A DNA stretch of 64,000 nucleotides from positions 1 through 64,000 of the forward strand of contig JAFYYI010000087.1 in NCBI GenBank assembly GCA_017557665.1. The letters are read 5' to 3'. This DNA comes from Muribaculaceae bacterium. GTDB taxonomy: Bacteria; Bacteroidota; Bacteroidia; Bacteroidales; Muribaculaceae. The first letter of the stretch is position 1. Every line of letters starts with the position of its first letter. The position numbers and the translations under genes were made by a program. The notes under the pieces are model-generated. The model searched no databases. It was given only the letters and a program-made list of their open reading frames with translations, and was not told the DNA's origin. Shown here piece by piece: positions 23,402 to 32,665 of this stretch.

Positions 23402-26400
23402 TTAGTCGTTCTTCTCGTCGGGTGTGGGGCTGGACGGGCTTGTTGGCCTGTCAGGTCTGGAAGGACTGGATGAACTGGATGGCGTTGAGTCATCCTTGTC
23501 ATCACCCTTGTCCTGGTTGTTACTCTTGCCCTTGTTGCCCTTGTCCTTGTCGCGCTGCTGGTTCTGTTGCTGGCGCTCACGGGCTTTGTCCTTGCGCTCC
23601 TGGTCGCGCTCCTTCTGCCGCTGTTTGCGCTCCTGGTCGCGGGCCTTGGCCTGCTCCTTGCGCTCCTTGGCCTTTTCCTTGCGTTCCCGCTCACGCTGTT
23701 TAGCCTTTTCCTTGCGCTCTTTCTCGCGCTGCTTGGCTTGTTCCTTGCGTTCTTTCACCTTATCCTTGCGGGCCTGTTCCTTAGCCTTCTTGGCATCCTT
23801 CTTGGCCTGTTCGGCGGCTTTGTAGGCAGCGCGTGCCGAGTCTTCACGCCACTTGTAGCGGAAGTCGCGCTCTTTCTCCTTCTCACGTTCGGCTTGTTCG
23901 ATGGAGTCTTGCTCAGCGATCTCGGCGATGCGGTCGAGTTTGCGCTGGTGTTTCTGCTCCTTCTTGATGCTGTCCTCGATTTCCTTCTGGCGTTTAGCTT
24001 CGGCTTTCTCGCGTGCCTTGGCTTCACGTTCGAGTTGCTTGAGGTGCTGCTCCTCGGCGCGTTCTTGTGCCTTGCGCTCCTTTTCGCTCAAGACGTTCTT
24101 GTTGGTGTTGTCGGTGGCGGTCGAGCGGTTGCGGTAGTTGTCGGCCTTGATTTCCTTGCGCTCGGCTTCCTGACGGGCCTTCTCCTCAGCCTCGATGCGG
24201 GCCTTCTCGGCAGCCTCGGCCTCAAGTCTTGCTTTCTCCTCGGCCTCCTCGAGCGCCTTGGCTTCGGCATCAAGTTTGGCGAGTTCAGCGGCCTCTCGTT
24301 CCAGTTGTTCGGCCTCGAGACGTTCTTTCTCGCGTCTAGCTGCCTGCTCGGCCTCGGCTTCTTCCATGGCCTTCTTCTCGGCAGCATCAAGTTCCTTCTT
24401 CTCGAGGTCGCTGTGTTGCTTGTCGTTCTTCTCTTCAAGATAGTTGAAGTAGTCTTCAAAGGTGCGGCCCTCGTTGAGCAGCAGGTTGAAGTTGCTCTCA
24501 CTGATGATGACATAGTGCACCTGACGCGGCACGTTGATGGTCTGGTCCTGCTCGAAGAGGGTGCGGTAGTTGGTGGCTTCCTTGAAGTTGTCCATTCCCT
24601 TGACGATGAGCAGACCCAGTGTGCCGAAGTTCATCTGTTCGATATCATAGTCCTTGACCTTGAAGGCATTGAAGTTGTGTCTTGCCACCTCATAGAGCAG
24701 CATGTTGCCGTTGATGCTGTCCATGGGGTAGAGCAGGATGAATACCTGTGGCTTGTCGTTATCCTCGGCAAAGGGGGTGAAGGTGCGCTCCAGGGCCTGC
24801 GGCGTCGTGTCGTTGCTCAGGCGGGTGGTCCACAGCATGCCGCGCATGTTGCTGCCGCCGCCTTCGAGCTTGCGTCCCTGGTTGAGCTGCTTGACAATCT
24901 CCGATGCCACGGGGGTGATATCGGTCTGCGGATAGCGCTGCAGCATGTCCTTGATCGTCTCCTTGAATTTGTCGTGATTCTTCTCGGTGAGGTAACTCAG
25001 CGCGTCGATGAACATGAACTTGGGCATGATCTTGGAGAGCGGATACTTGCGCATCATCTCGGTATAAGCGTCATGCACCGCGTTGTGGTTGTTCGCCAGG
25101 TAGTTGGCATAAGCATTCTCGTACATCTGCTCCTGATCCTGGTTCATGTTCTTGAGGTTCTCCAGGTAGTTGGGATCCTGCATGGCCATGCCATACTTGG
25201 ACTCGGGGAACTCGATGAGGATGCTGTCGCGGTAGGGTTGTGCATCGTTATCCTGCCCGTTGCGCATGTACATCATATACATGTTGTAGTACACGTCCAG
25301 GCGGTAGGTGTTGTCGGGATAGTCCCTGAGCAGTGTGTTGAACTCATAGGCCGCGGCGTCATAGTCTTCCATCTTGTCCTTGAGGATGATACCCATGTTG
25401 TAGAGGCCCTCCTGGATAATCTCGTGAGCCGACATGATGTCCTCCTCGGTTTTGGGAATCTGCTTGAGGTAATATTCCTCATAATGCGGATCCTCGGCCC
25501 GCTTGAGGGCTTCGAGGTCAACCTTGACGGTATCGCCGTTCTCATCGACGACGACACTGTCGGCCAGTGCCAGCAATGCGCTGTCGGCCTCCTCGTCGTT
25601 GAACGAGAACGTCGACTTGTTGCGGCGGCGCCAGTTATCCTCAAGTTTGCGGCTGCCCCACAGTTTCTGGAACTGGGTCTTACCGGCATTCTTGGTGGCG
25701 GTGTTATAGAAGTACCATGAGTTATCGGTGTTCATGGTGTAGGTGGAAGGCGAGTTGCGGTTATCCTTGATTTGGCTGCCCTTGGCGCTCTGTTGTGCCA
25801 GATACTCTTCACGGGCCGCATTCTCGGCCTCTTCTTTCTCTTTCTTCTTGAGTTCCTCGATGATCTTGGCGATAACGGCTTTCTGTTGCTCGGGCGTCAT
25901 CGCGGCGAGCTTGAGCAGCGAGTCCTGCAGGGTGACGTTCTGGGAATAGACCGCCAGTTCGTCGAGCACGTCGCTGCGCTTCTTGAGCATCTTGTAGTTG
26001 GGGTAGTCCTCGTTGACCAGGGGGATGGCTTCGGCGTAGCAAACCTGTGCCTCGTCGTACTGTCGACGTGCAAAGTAGATGCCACCCAGCGTCAACTGGC
26101 TGATGGCCTTGTCCACACCGTTGCGGGTGCTCTTCTCGGCGGCGAGCCTGTAGTTCTCGATGGCGCTCAGGGTATCGCCGTGGGAGAGGTAGAGATTGCC
26201 GATGGCGTAATAGACCTGGTCCAGATATTCCTTGTTGCGGTCGTAGCGGGTCATGCGCTTCAAGGCCTTGACCTCGCTGGCGATGTTGGTGCCCTCATAG
26301 ACTGCGCTTTGCTTGATGCGCGCGTTGAACTTGGTGCGGTAGGTCGAGCCGCTGCTGCTGCCGGCCTGCTTGTAGGCGAGGTAGGCATTGTGCTTGTCAC

Positions 26401-27184
26401 CCACATCCTCATAGAGCTGGCCCAAGAGGAAACTCATGCGCACCTTCTCGTTACCCTTGAAACCCTTGACGGCTTTTTCCAGGAAGGGGATAGCGGCTTC
26501 GGGCTCCTGCGCCTTGATGTGGTAGTCGGCGAAGGCAGCATTGGCCAGCGCGCGGATGCGCTTGTTGGTGATTTCGTCGATATGTACATGCGCCAGGACG
26601 TTGTCGGCCTCGGTGACCCATCCCAAAGCACAGTAGCAGAGTGCCTCACGCACCTGACATTCCTGCACGAGGTCGTTTTTCCAGGTGAAGTGGCGCGCGA
26701 TGTATCGGAAAGTGGCTGCGGCATCCAGGAAGTCGCCCTTCATGTACTGGGACTTGGCCAGCAGGTACCATGCGTTATGCAGGTAGGGGTTGTACTCGTC
26801 ACGAGACATCCACTCCTGGTACTTGGGGTCACGGTTCTTGCCGTTCTTGCGTTTGGGTTTCTTCTTGATGGAATGCAGGGCGATGGCCTTTTCCATCTTC
26901 TCGATGGTGCGGTCAAAACTGCCGCCGGGCTGCGGTGCCTTGGGGTTGGAGCGGGCTTCGGCGGGGTGCATATAGAGGTGTTGTGAATAGTCGTCCTCAT
27001 AGGCATCCATCATCGCCTTGAGCTGCTCGTCGTAGTTGGTCTTGCCGTGATAATAGACGTTGTATTTGGTGGTGAACGAGTGCCAGAAACGCGACCGGGC
27101 GGTGTTGGTCTTGTTGCTGCATGCAGCAAATGCGACCAACATCGCGATAATCATCAGCGGTATGAATGTTCGTGTCCTGTTCAA
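23402..27184 (-). CDS. porW: PorW/SprE-like TPR lipoprotein of the type IX secretion/gliding system
   Basis: 1260 aa. The TTG start gives a charged n-region followed by a lipoprotein signal (LVAFAAC, Cys about residue 22), so it is probably outer-membrane anchored. SRFWHSFTTKYNVYYHGK just after is the hallmark of SprE/PorW. TPR-type helical repeats run to about residue 430 and again 590-790 (EDIMSAHEIIQEGLYNMGIILKDK, then repeats). A globular beta part near 800-920 is followed by a very long Lys/Glu/Arg/Ala-rich coiled coil (about 930-1215) and a Ser/Pro tail. PorW links the trans-envelope T9SS machinery to the outer-membrane translocon (family knowledge). The extended charged tail is longer than I expect for the family. 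Confidence 0.9.
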   Translation of the reverse strand: MNRTRTFIPLMIIAMLVAFAACSNKTNTARSRFWHSFTTKYNVYYHGKTNYDEQLKAMMDAYEDDYSQHLYMHPAEARSNPKAPQPGGSFDRTIEKMEKAIALHSIKKKPKRKNGKNRDPKYQEWMSRDEYNPYLHNAWYLLAKSQYMKGDFLDAAATFRYIARHFTWKNDLVQECQVREALCYCALGWVTEADNVLAHVHIDEITNKRIRALANAAFADYHIKAQEPEAAIPFLEKAVKGFKGNEKVRMSFLLGQLYEDVGDKHNAYLAYKQAGSSSGSTYRTKFNARIKQSAVYEGTNIASEVKALKRMTRYDRNKEYLDQVYYAIGNLYLSHGDTLSAIENYRLAAEKSTRNGVDKAISQLTLGGIYFARRQYDEAQVCYAEAIPLVNEDYPNYKMLKKRSDVLDELAVYSQNVTLQDSLLKLAAMTPEQQKAVIAKIIEELKKKEKEEAENAAREEYLAQQSAKGSQIKDNRNSPSTYTMNTDNSWYFYNTATKNAGKTQFQKLWGSRKLEDNWRRRNKSTFSFNDEEADSALLALADSVVVDENGDTVKVDLEALKRAEDPHYEEYYLKQIPKTEEDIMSAHEIIQEGLYNMGIILKDKMEDYDAAAYEFNTLLRDYPDNTYRLDVYYNMYMMYMRNGQDNDAQPYRDSILIEFPESKYGMAMQDPNYLENLKNMNQDQEQMYENAYANYLANNHNAVHDAYTEMMRKYPLSKIMPKFMFIDALSYLTEKNHDKFKETIKDMLQRYPQTDITPVASEIVKQLNQGRKLEGGGSNMRGMLWTTRLSNDTTPQALERTFTPFAEDNDKPQVFILLYPMDSINGNMLLYEVARHNFNAFKVKDYDIEQMNFGTLGLLIVKGMDNFKEATNYRTLFEQDQTINVPRQVHYVIISESNFNLLLNEGRTFEDYFNYLEEKNDKQHSDLEKKELDAAEKKAMEEAEAEQAARREKERLEAEQLEREAAELAKLDAEAKALEEAEEKARLEAEAAEKARIEAEEKARQEAERKEIKADNYRNRSTATDNTNKNVLSEKERKAQERAEEQHLKQLEREAKAREKAEAKRQKEIEDSIKKEQKHQRKLDRIAEIAEQDSIEQAEREKEKERDFRYKWREDSARAAYKAAEQAKKDAKKAKEQARKDKVKERKEQAKQREKERKEKAKQRERERKEKAKERKEQAKARDQERKQRQKERDQERKDKARERQQQNQQRDKDKGNKGKSNNQDKGDDKDDSTPSSSSSPSRPDRPTSPSSPTPDEKND

Positions 27185-27233
27185 CTCTAGCTTTTCTTAA
27201 CGGCTATTTAGTATCTAATAAACGCAGTCATCG

Positions 27234-27686
27234 TCATTTTATTGCCTTGGAACCCCTTTGTTCGGCCGCAAGTTGCAAAAATTCCTCACGGATGGCGGTG
27301 GGCATCACCAGGCCGCGGTGCTTGATGCTCTGTCCCCAGCCCAGCAGGTCGTCGGGCTTGAGGGTGTAGAGCACGTCGCGCCACAGTTCCTCTTCCTCGG
27401 TCGTGTAGCCGCTCTCGCTGCGTCCCTTGAAGTCATCCAGCTCCTCGTCGTCATAATAGGTGATTTCCTGCTTGCAGGCTCCCTTGAGTAACTGCTCGCT
27501 GGGGCAGATGGCGCGCAGTCCGCAACTCTCGTCGGCACAGCCTTGTCGCTTTGTGTTGTCGTCACCGTCATTGCCCTCCTCATCGCTATTTTCAGACACC
27601 TTCTTGTGGTAAAAAAGACGGTCGATGAGCCACACGATAGCGCCTCCCACCACCAATATCGTCAATAAAAGAAATATCAGTTTCAT
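27234..27686 (-). CDS. Membrane-anchored conserved Bacteroidales protein of unknown function
   Basis: 150 aa. An N-terminal transmembrane helix (LIFLLLTILVVGGAIVWLIDRLF, residues 3-25) is followed by a polar acidic linker and a Cys-containing segment (CADESCGLRAICPSEQLL). The conserved core is ITYYDDEELDDFKGR...DVLYTLKPDDLLGWGQSIKHRGLVMPTAIREEF. This pattern occurs widely in Bacteroidales as a hypothetical protein, sometimes labelled phospholipase without support. Four Cys residues could form disulfides or bind a metal. A -7 box (TATCTTTG) lies about 26 nt upstream of the ATG. Confidence 0.85.
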   Translation of the reverse strand: MKLIFLLLTILVVGGAIVWLIDRLFYHKKVSENSDEEGNDGDDNTKRQGCADESCGLRAICPSEQLLKGACKQEITYYDDEELDDFKGRSESGYTTEEEELWRDVLYTLKPDDLLGWGQSIKHRGLVMPTAIREEFLQLAAEQRGSKAIK

Positions 27687-27711
27687 TGTGTTTTATCCTC
27701 ATTTCAGGCTC

Positions 27712-27719
27712 CAAAGATA
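27712..27719 (-). promoter_or_regulatory. Promoter -7 box (TATCTTTG) of the membrane-anchored unknown
   Basis: TAnnTTTG match on the minus strand. The surrounding bases recur, with the box damaged, in the repeat at 30253-30353. Confidence 0.45.
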
Positions 27720-27734
27720 CAACTTTTTTTGGCT

Positions 27735-27780
27735 TGCGCCCTCCAAAATCAAACAACTGTAACAACGTTGAACGACAAAA
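27735..27780. repeat. C-type nonamer module, single copy
   Basis: AAACAACTGTAACAACG followed by further AAC/ACAA units matches the C module of 52470-52830 and 59170-59490. It lies in the 319-bp gap between divergent genes. The rest of that gap holds the two promoters and no gene I can see. Confidence 0.55.
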
Positions 27781-27951
27781 ACAACTTTGATTATTGACAT
27801 GCGCGCTCTTCTTGGGGGTGGCACGAATGTATGGATCGGGCATCTGAGCATATTTTGCGAAATGGAGGTGGCGGCCATCATTTTCAGTAAAAATATGCCG
27901 GTAATTAATGTTTTCTTGCAAGTAAGTATATGTTGGAACTTATAAAAATCG

Positions 27952-27959
27952 TAAATTTG
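27952..27959 (+). promoter_or_regulatory. Promoter -7 box (TAAATTTG) of cassette 1
   Basis: TAnnTTTG match about 46 nt before the ATG at 28006. The 5' leader (ATTAACTTTTAT, ACC.ATTACAATT) is shared with cassette 2. Confidence 0.55.
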
Positions 27960-28005
27960 TAAGCAATTAGCAAATCTATTAACTTTTATTAAACCTATTA
28001 CAATT

Positions 28006-29028
28006 ATGAAGAAAATCTTATTATCTCTGATGGTGCTTTGCTGTGCATTGGCAGGCAAAGCTCAAGCAACCACCGATGTACCCAAGGCCGTTTTGCAGCA
28101 TGGCGACCAAGTGAGCGCGTTCACTGGAGGCAATGCCTTTGTTCAGGCCATGGCTGCTGCCGTGGATGGCGACGTCATCACCCTTTCTAACGGTAACTTC
28201 GTCCCCGCGCCTATCAACAAGTCTGTCTCCATCTATGGTGCAGGTTACCAAAACTATGCCGAGACAGGGACGACTCAGTCCAGTCTTAACGGTAACGTTT
28301 TTATCGGTGCTTCAGAAGATACGCTTTGTAACGTTCACATGGAAGGGCTGTATATCAACGGTGTTTTATATGCTGGTTATGCGAACAATACTTCCACAAG
28401 GGTTCCGATCAAGGGTCTGAACGTTGAGAAATGCTTTGTGCAGGGATCCATGTACATGGGTGGTTATAACGAGAACCTGATTCTTAAGCAATGCGTTATT
28501 GCATCTACTATAAACAGAGGTCTCTGCAAGAATACGCTGTTTACAAATTGTCTTTTGTTTGGGACAATCAACGGATATACCGAAGATTTCGAGATACTTA
28601 TTGATCACAGCATGTCCACTGCCATCGCTAGCAATGATAACGGTCGAGGTATCACGTGGACGAATTGCATCTTCACAACGAATGAAAATTACACAAACCT
28701 CATTATATCTGGCACTTATTGCGTCGTGAAAAACTGCATTAAGACTACTCGTGCGAGGTTTGGGACAGGAACAAGTGCTGAAAATATTTATGAAGTAGGG
28801 GCACCGTCTGAAATTTTTGCTGATGGAGAAAACGCAAACTACTCTGCTGGTCGAACTTGGGAGTTGCAGCAGCCTGACGTATGGATTGGCACCGACGGCA
28901 CACCCATCGGCCCGTCGGGAGGCATAGGTTGGAGTACGGTTCCCCGAGTGCCCTTTATCAAGAGCCTGGAACTGAATGTCGAGGGCCAGCAGTTGAACAT
29001 CAACTATGAGGCCGAGGCAAGAGATTAA
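28006..29028 (+). CDS. Secreted pectate-lyase-like beta-helix protein, cassette 1
   Basis: 340 aa. The signal peptide (MKKILLSLMVLCCALAGKAQA) is followed by AVDGDVITLSNGNF and INKSVSIYGAGY, the opening of many surface right-handed beta-helix proteins. Then come strand repeats rich in Asn/Cys (VEKCFVQGSMYMGG, LKQCVIASTINRG, WTNCIFTTNENY). The last part contains WELQQPDVWIGTDGTPIGPSGG and ends in strand-like LELNVEGQQLNINYEAEARD. No dockerin or sorting domain is present. It is followed 25 bp later by the repeat/dockerin gene, and this pair is duplicated at 30532-32449. A surface-exposed binding or structural role is likely; enzyme residues are not visible. Confidence 0.75.
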   Translation: MKKILLSLMVLCCALAGKAQATTDVPKAVLQHGDQVSAFTGGNAFVQAMAAAVDGDVITLSNGNFVPAPINKSVSIYGAGYQNYAETGTTQSSLNGNVFIGASEDTLCNVHMEGLYINGVLYAGYANNTSTRVPIKGLNVEKCFVQGSMYMGGYNENLILKQCVIASTINRGLCKNTLFTNCLLFGTINGYTEDFEILIDHSMSTAIASNDNGRGITWTNCIFTTNENYTNLIISGTYCVVKNCIKTTRARFGTGTSAENIYEVGAPSEIFADGENANYSAGRTWELQQPDVWIGTDGTPIGPSGGIGWSTVPRVPFIKSLELNVEGQQLNINYEAEARD

Positions 29029-29053
29029 CTCATCGTTAAAACCTTGTGAGACT

Positions 29054-30142
29054 ATGAGCATTATCAAATATTGCATAGCAGCGCTCGCCACTGTCAGTTG
29101 TATGGTGGCGACGGCCCAAGGTGGCATCGTGGAGCGCAAGTACTGGCTGGACAACAACATTGTCCAGAGCCAGTCGTTAGGTGCCTCGCCGACCACGCTC
29201 GACATCTCGTCGCTGCCTGCGGGCCTGCACTGGTTCACGATGCGCGTGAAAAACGGTGAGGGCGTGTGGAGCCCCACTTTAACCAAGGCATTTATCATCC
29301 CCAATGAGATAGACAACACCACCGCAACGATAATCCAAGGTGGTGAGTACTGGCTTGACCATAATTATGCCAGTCGTCAGTCCATCGGTGCCGCGCCCGT
29401 GACCCTCGACATCTCGTCGCTGTCGGCGGGTCTGCACTGGTTCACGATGCGCGTGAAGGATGACCTGGGCATGTGGAGTCCCGCTTTGACCAAGGCGTTC
29501 ATCATCGCCAATGAAAAGGACAACAGCACCGCCTCGTCGATTCAGAGCCGTGAAGTGTGGTTTGACGACAATGTAGCCGAGCGCCAGGTCATCGGTGTTG
29601 CTCCCGTCATGCTCGACATCTCATCGTTGTCCGCTGGCCTGCACAGCCTGACGATGCGTGTGCAGGACGACCAGGGCCTGTGGAGTTCGCACATCACGAA
29701 GTTTTTCATCATTCCCCACGAGGTGGTGGAAGAGGATGTGGAACTCATCAGTTACGGCTACTGGTTTGACGACGATTTGGCTCATCTGGTGGTTGGCACA
29801 CTTCCCGTCAGCGGCAAGACCGTGACCGGTGTGATAGATGTTGACATATCCACCTTGCCCACCAGCGGAGAGCACACCCTCCACTGGATGATAGGCGACA
29901 GCAAGGGCGTTTGGGGCATACTGGCAACTACCTCCAACATCTCAACGTTTGTCAACAGTAGGGGAGACGTGAATGATGATGGTGAAGTGACCATCACCGA
30001 TGCCATCGAGTTGATTAATTATGTGCTGAACGATGATGCGACAGGCATCAATCTTGCCAACGCAGACTGCAACCTGGATGGTATTGTCAACATCAGTGAC
30101 GCGATTGCATTGATTGGCTACGTCTTGAACAGTAAATGGTAG
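29054..30142 (+). CDS. Secreted four-repeat protein with C-terminal dockerin, cassette 1
   Basis: 362 aa. The start is set at 29054 (signal peptide MSIIKYCIAALATVSCMVATAQ); the open frame begins earlier but overlaps the previous gene. Four repeats of about 60-75 aa share EYW(L/F)D(H/N)N...LDISSLxAGLHxxTMRVxDxxGxWS...FII. This is the Ig-like unit common in Bacteroidetes exported proteins (AEYF-D...GLH-L-VR-KD-GxWS pattern). The C-terminus is a two-loop dockerin (GDVNDDGEVTITDA, ADCNLDGIVNISDA) ending LNSKW. A strong terminator follows at 30166-30206. Confidence 0.82.
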   Translation: MSIIKYCIAALATVSCMVATAQGGIVERKYWLDNNIVQSQSLGASPTTLDISSLPAGLHWFTMRVKNGEGVWSPTLTKAFIIPNEIDNTTATIIQGGEYWLDHNYASRQSIGAAPVTLDISSLSAGLHWFTMRVKDDLGMWSPALTKAFIIANEKDNSTASSIQSREVWFDDNVAERQVIGVAPVMLDISSLSAGLHSLTMRVQDDQGLWSSHITKFFIIPHEVVEEDVELISYGYWFDDDLAHLVVGTLPVSGKTVTGVIDVDISTLPTSGEHTLHWMIGDSKGVWGILATTSNISTFVNSRGDVNDDGEVTITDAIELINYVLNDDATGINLANADCNLDGIVNISDAIALIGYVLNSKW

Positions 30143-30165
30143 CCTGCCATTGGCTGAAAGAACAG

Positions 30166-30206
30166 GAGGCTGTGACATCGTTGCGAGGTCACAGCCTCTT
30201 TTTTTA
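30166..30206 (+). terminator. Terminator after cassette 1
   Basis: GAGGCTGTGAC / GTCACAGCCTC perfect stem, then a long T-run. Nearly identical to the terminator of cassette 2. Confidence 0.93.
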
Positions 30207-30252
30207 GAGCACTGATGGTGAAGACGGATAAGACGGGGATGTCGGGAGGAGT

Positions 30253-30353
30253 GAATGCCAGAAAAGCAGTACTTTTTGCGGCAGCATTCGGGGGGCGTTT
30301 GGGCTTCCTTGTTTTTATTATAATTCAGGCTCCAGAGATACAACTTTTTTTGG
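30253..30353. repeat. F repeat, copy 1
   Basis: About 100 bp shared with 32671-32760: it begins GAATGC.A.AAAAGCAGTACTTTT and continues GGGGGCGTTTGGGCTTCC and TTATTATAATTCAGGCT. Here the -7 box has an extra T and no TTG lies upstream, so the promoter seen in copy 2 is spoiled. The rest of the 389-bp gap 30143-30531 holds only the terminator and the cassette 2 promoter. Confidence 0.75.
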
Positions 30354-30460
30354 CATCTGCGTTTGTTCCTCAATTGGGTTGTGGCTACTTAATTTGATAG
30401 AAATGCGGTTAATGGAGTGTTTTTATGCGTAATTGTGGGCGCAGAATGTAGGAAATGCCG

Positions 30461-30468
30461 TATATTTG
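30461..30468 (+). promoter_or_regulatory. Promoter -7 box (TATATTTG) of cassette 2
   Basis: TAnnTTTG match about 63 nt before the ATG at 30532. The leader resembles that of cassette 1 near the start codon. Confidence 0.55.
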
Positions 30469-30531
30469 CCAATGTGACACATTTCCTGACAAAAGATTAA
30501 CTTTTATATAACTTTTAAACCCATTACAATT

Positions 30532-31545
30532 ATGAAAAAAATCTTATTATTGATGATGGCCCTGGGCTGCATGATGGCGGCTCAAGGGCAGAACGACGTA
30601 GTGACCGCCACGCTGCAGCATGGCAACGAGTTGACGGTGTTCAAGATGGCCAATGCGCTTTCGGACGCTTATAACGCCGCTGTTGACGGTGACGTCATCA
30701 CGCTGTCGGAAGGCACCTTCAATGCCATTACAATCAACAAGTCGATTACCATCTACGGCGCCGGCTACGAGGAAAACGAGGTGACAGGGACAAGGCTTAC
30801 TAGAATCAATGGTGATGTAAATATCGCCTACCAGAACTCTGACACTATATCGTCAATTCATATTGAAGGCTGCTATTTCGCTGGTAAAATTTATGTTGGT
30901 GGGAAAAACGGGTGGAATTACACTTTTCTCACTTCATTGTGCATTCGGAATTGCTGGGTCAACAACGATTTATGCATCTATAGACCAGTGGGAGATGTGG
31001 TACTCACCAACAATGTGTTGAATGGGGTATATGGCAGTTCATTTGCTTTGACTTCTCTGCTGATTCAAAATTGCTGTATTTACAATCAGGTGAATAATTT
31101 TCCTGCTCTGAGTCCGATTATTGTGGACCATTGTGTGATTCAATGTGTGATTAATTATAGCACTAGTGGCGCTTACTACTACACAAATGACATTTTCCTG
31201 TCAACGAACAGTAGCGCATGTCTTGCTACGGGCGCTAATGTAAGGAATTGTTTATTCAGGTTTGATTATAATGCCCTACTCTCGGTCTTTGCTGAAAACT
31301 GTTATATCGCCAATTCGGGCATCTTCAGCGATATTGAGAATTCTAACGATGGCACATATGTCATGAATCGCACATGGGCCTTACAGCAGCCCGATGTGTG
31401 GGTCGGTAACGACGGAACACCGATTGGTCCGATTGGCGGACTGGGTTGGAGCACGACTCCCAGGATTCCTGTGATCAATAGTTTGGAGTTGAATGTTCAA
31501 GGCTCGCAACTCTTGATCAACTATGATGCCGAGGTAAGAGAATGA
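30532..31545 (+). CDS. Secreted pectate-lyase-like beta-helix protein, cassette 2
   Basis: 337 aa paralogue of the 28006-29028 product. The signal peptide (MKKILLLMMALGCMMAAQG) is followed by the same opening (AVDGDVITLSEGTFNAITINKSITIYGAGY) and the same end (WALQQPDVWVGNDGTPIGPIGG ... LELNVQGSQLLINYDAEVRE). The middle strands have diverged strongly (CIRNCWVNNDLCIY, VDHCVIQCVINY), as expected for a surface-exposed variable face. Its DNA is A+T-richer in the middle than at both ends, which fits diversification or recombination of the central part. Confidence 0.75.
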   Translation: MKKILLLMMALGCMMAAQGQNDVVTATLQHGNELTVFKMANALSDAYNAAVDGDVITLSEGTFNAITINKSITIYGAGYEENEVTGTRLTRINGDVNIAYQNSDTISSIHIEGCYFAGKIYVGGKNGWNYTFLTSLCIRNCWVNNDLCIYRPVGDVVLTNNVLNGVYGSSFALTSLLIQNCCIYNQVNNFPALSPIIVDHCVIQCVINYSTSGAYYYTNDIFLSTNSSACLATGANVRNCLFRFDYNALLSVFAENCYIANSGIFSDIENSNDGTYVMNRTWALQQPDVWVGNDGTPIGPIGGLGWSTTPRIPVINSLELNVQGSQLLINYDAEVRE

Positions 31546-31570
31546 ATCATCGTTAAAAACCTGTAAGACT

Positions 31571-32449
31571 ATGAGCATTATCAAATACTGCATAGCAGCG
31601 CTCGCCACCATCGGTTGTGTGATGGCGGCCCAGGGCAGCATTGTGGAGCGCGAGTACTGGTTCGACAACAACTTTGTTGAGAGCCACTCGCTTGGGAGTT
31701 CGCCGACCGCGCTCGACATCTCGTCGCTGCCGCCAGGTCTGCACTGGTTCTCAATGCGCGTGAAGGACGGCCAGGGTGTGTGGAGTTCCGCGATGACCAA
31801 GGCGTTCATCATCCCCCACGAGGTTGACAACAGCACCGCCACAACGATACAGCGTCGTGAGGTGTGGTTTGACAACAATGTAGCCGAGCGCCAGGCCATA
31901 GGTGCCGCGCCCGTCATGCTCGACATCTCGTCACTCCCGGCGGGTCTGCACAGCCTGACCATCCGCGTCCAGGATGACCTGGGCTTGTGGAGTTCACAGA
32001 AGACCATATACTTCGTTATCCCTCACGAGGAAGTGGAGGAGGATGTGGAACTCATCAGTTACTGCTACTGGTTTGACGACGACTTGCCTCATCTGGTGGT
32101 CGGCACGCTACCCGTGAGCGGCAAGACCGTGGCCGGTGTGATAGAAGTTGACATAGCCACCGTGCCCACCAGCGGAGAGCACACCCTCCACTGGATGATA
32201 GGCGACAGCAAGGGCGCATGGGGCATGCTGTCAACTACCGCCAACAGCACGACGTTTGTCAACAGTAGGGGAGACGTGAATGATGATGGTGAAGTGACCA
32301 TCACCGATGCCATCGCGTTGATTAATTATGTGCTGAACGATGATGCGACGGGTGTCAATCTTGCCAACGCAGACTGCAACCTGGATGGTGTTGTCAACAT
32401 CAGTGACGCGATTGCATTAATTAGTTACGTCTTGAACAGTAAATGGTAG
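31571..32449 (+). CDS. Secreted three-repeat protein with C-terminal dockerin, cassette 2
   Basis: 292 aa paralogue of the 29054-30142 product, starting MSIIKYCIAALATIGC. It has three EYWFDNN...LDISSL..GLH....RV.D..G.WS units instead of four; the unit corresponding to repeat 2 of cassette 1 is missing. The dockerin is almost identical (GDVNDDGEVTITDA, ADCNLDGVVNISDA) and ends in LNSKW. The upstream gene is 25 bp away, and a matching terminator follows. The pair is clearly a tandem duplication with unit loss or gain. Confidence 0.82.
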   Translation: MSIIKYCIAALATIGCVMAAQGSIVEREYWFDNNFVESHSLGSSPTALDISSLPPGLHWFSMRVKDGQGVWSSAMTKAFIIPHEVDNSTATTIQRREVWFDNNVAERQAIGAAPVMLDISSLPAGLHSLTIRVQDDLGLWSSQKTIYFVIPHEEVEEDVELISYCYWFDDDLPHLVVGTLPVSGKTVAGVIEVDIATVPTSGEHTLHWMIGDSKGAWGMLSTTANSTTFVNSRGDVNDDGEVTITDAIALINYVLNDDATGVNLANADCNLDGVVNISDAIALISYVLNSKW

Positions 32450-32472
32450 CCTGCCATTGGCTGAAAGAACAG

Positions 32473-32511
32473 GAGGCTGTGACTTCTTCACGGGGTCACA
32501 GCCTCTTTTTT
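32473..32511 (+). terminator. Terminator after cassette 2
   Basis: GGAGGCTGTGAC stem pairing with GTCACAGCCTC, then TTTTTTT. Confidence 0.93.
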
Positions 32512-32665
32512 ATAAGACCACTGGTGAGGAAAACGGATATAATGGATGTGACGGATATAACGGATGTGGCTGAGTGAAGGGTTGCAAAAGTGTGGGTAAT
32601 TAAGTTAATAAATATTAAATAATGTGAATAGTTGTGTTGTTTTGAGCGCGTTTCCACATTAAATA

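Noticed and set aside
21890..23473. 527-codon plus-strand frame opposite porX
   Set aside because: Shadow of the PorX coding sequence, composition only.
23567..25720. 717-codon plus-strand frame opposite porW
   Set aside because: Leucine-rich shadow of the Lys/Glu-rich coiled coil; no start signals and no family resemblance.
30215..30397. 60-codon frame between the two cassettes
   Set aside because: It lies within the F repeat and has no counterpart in copy 2.
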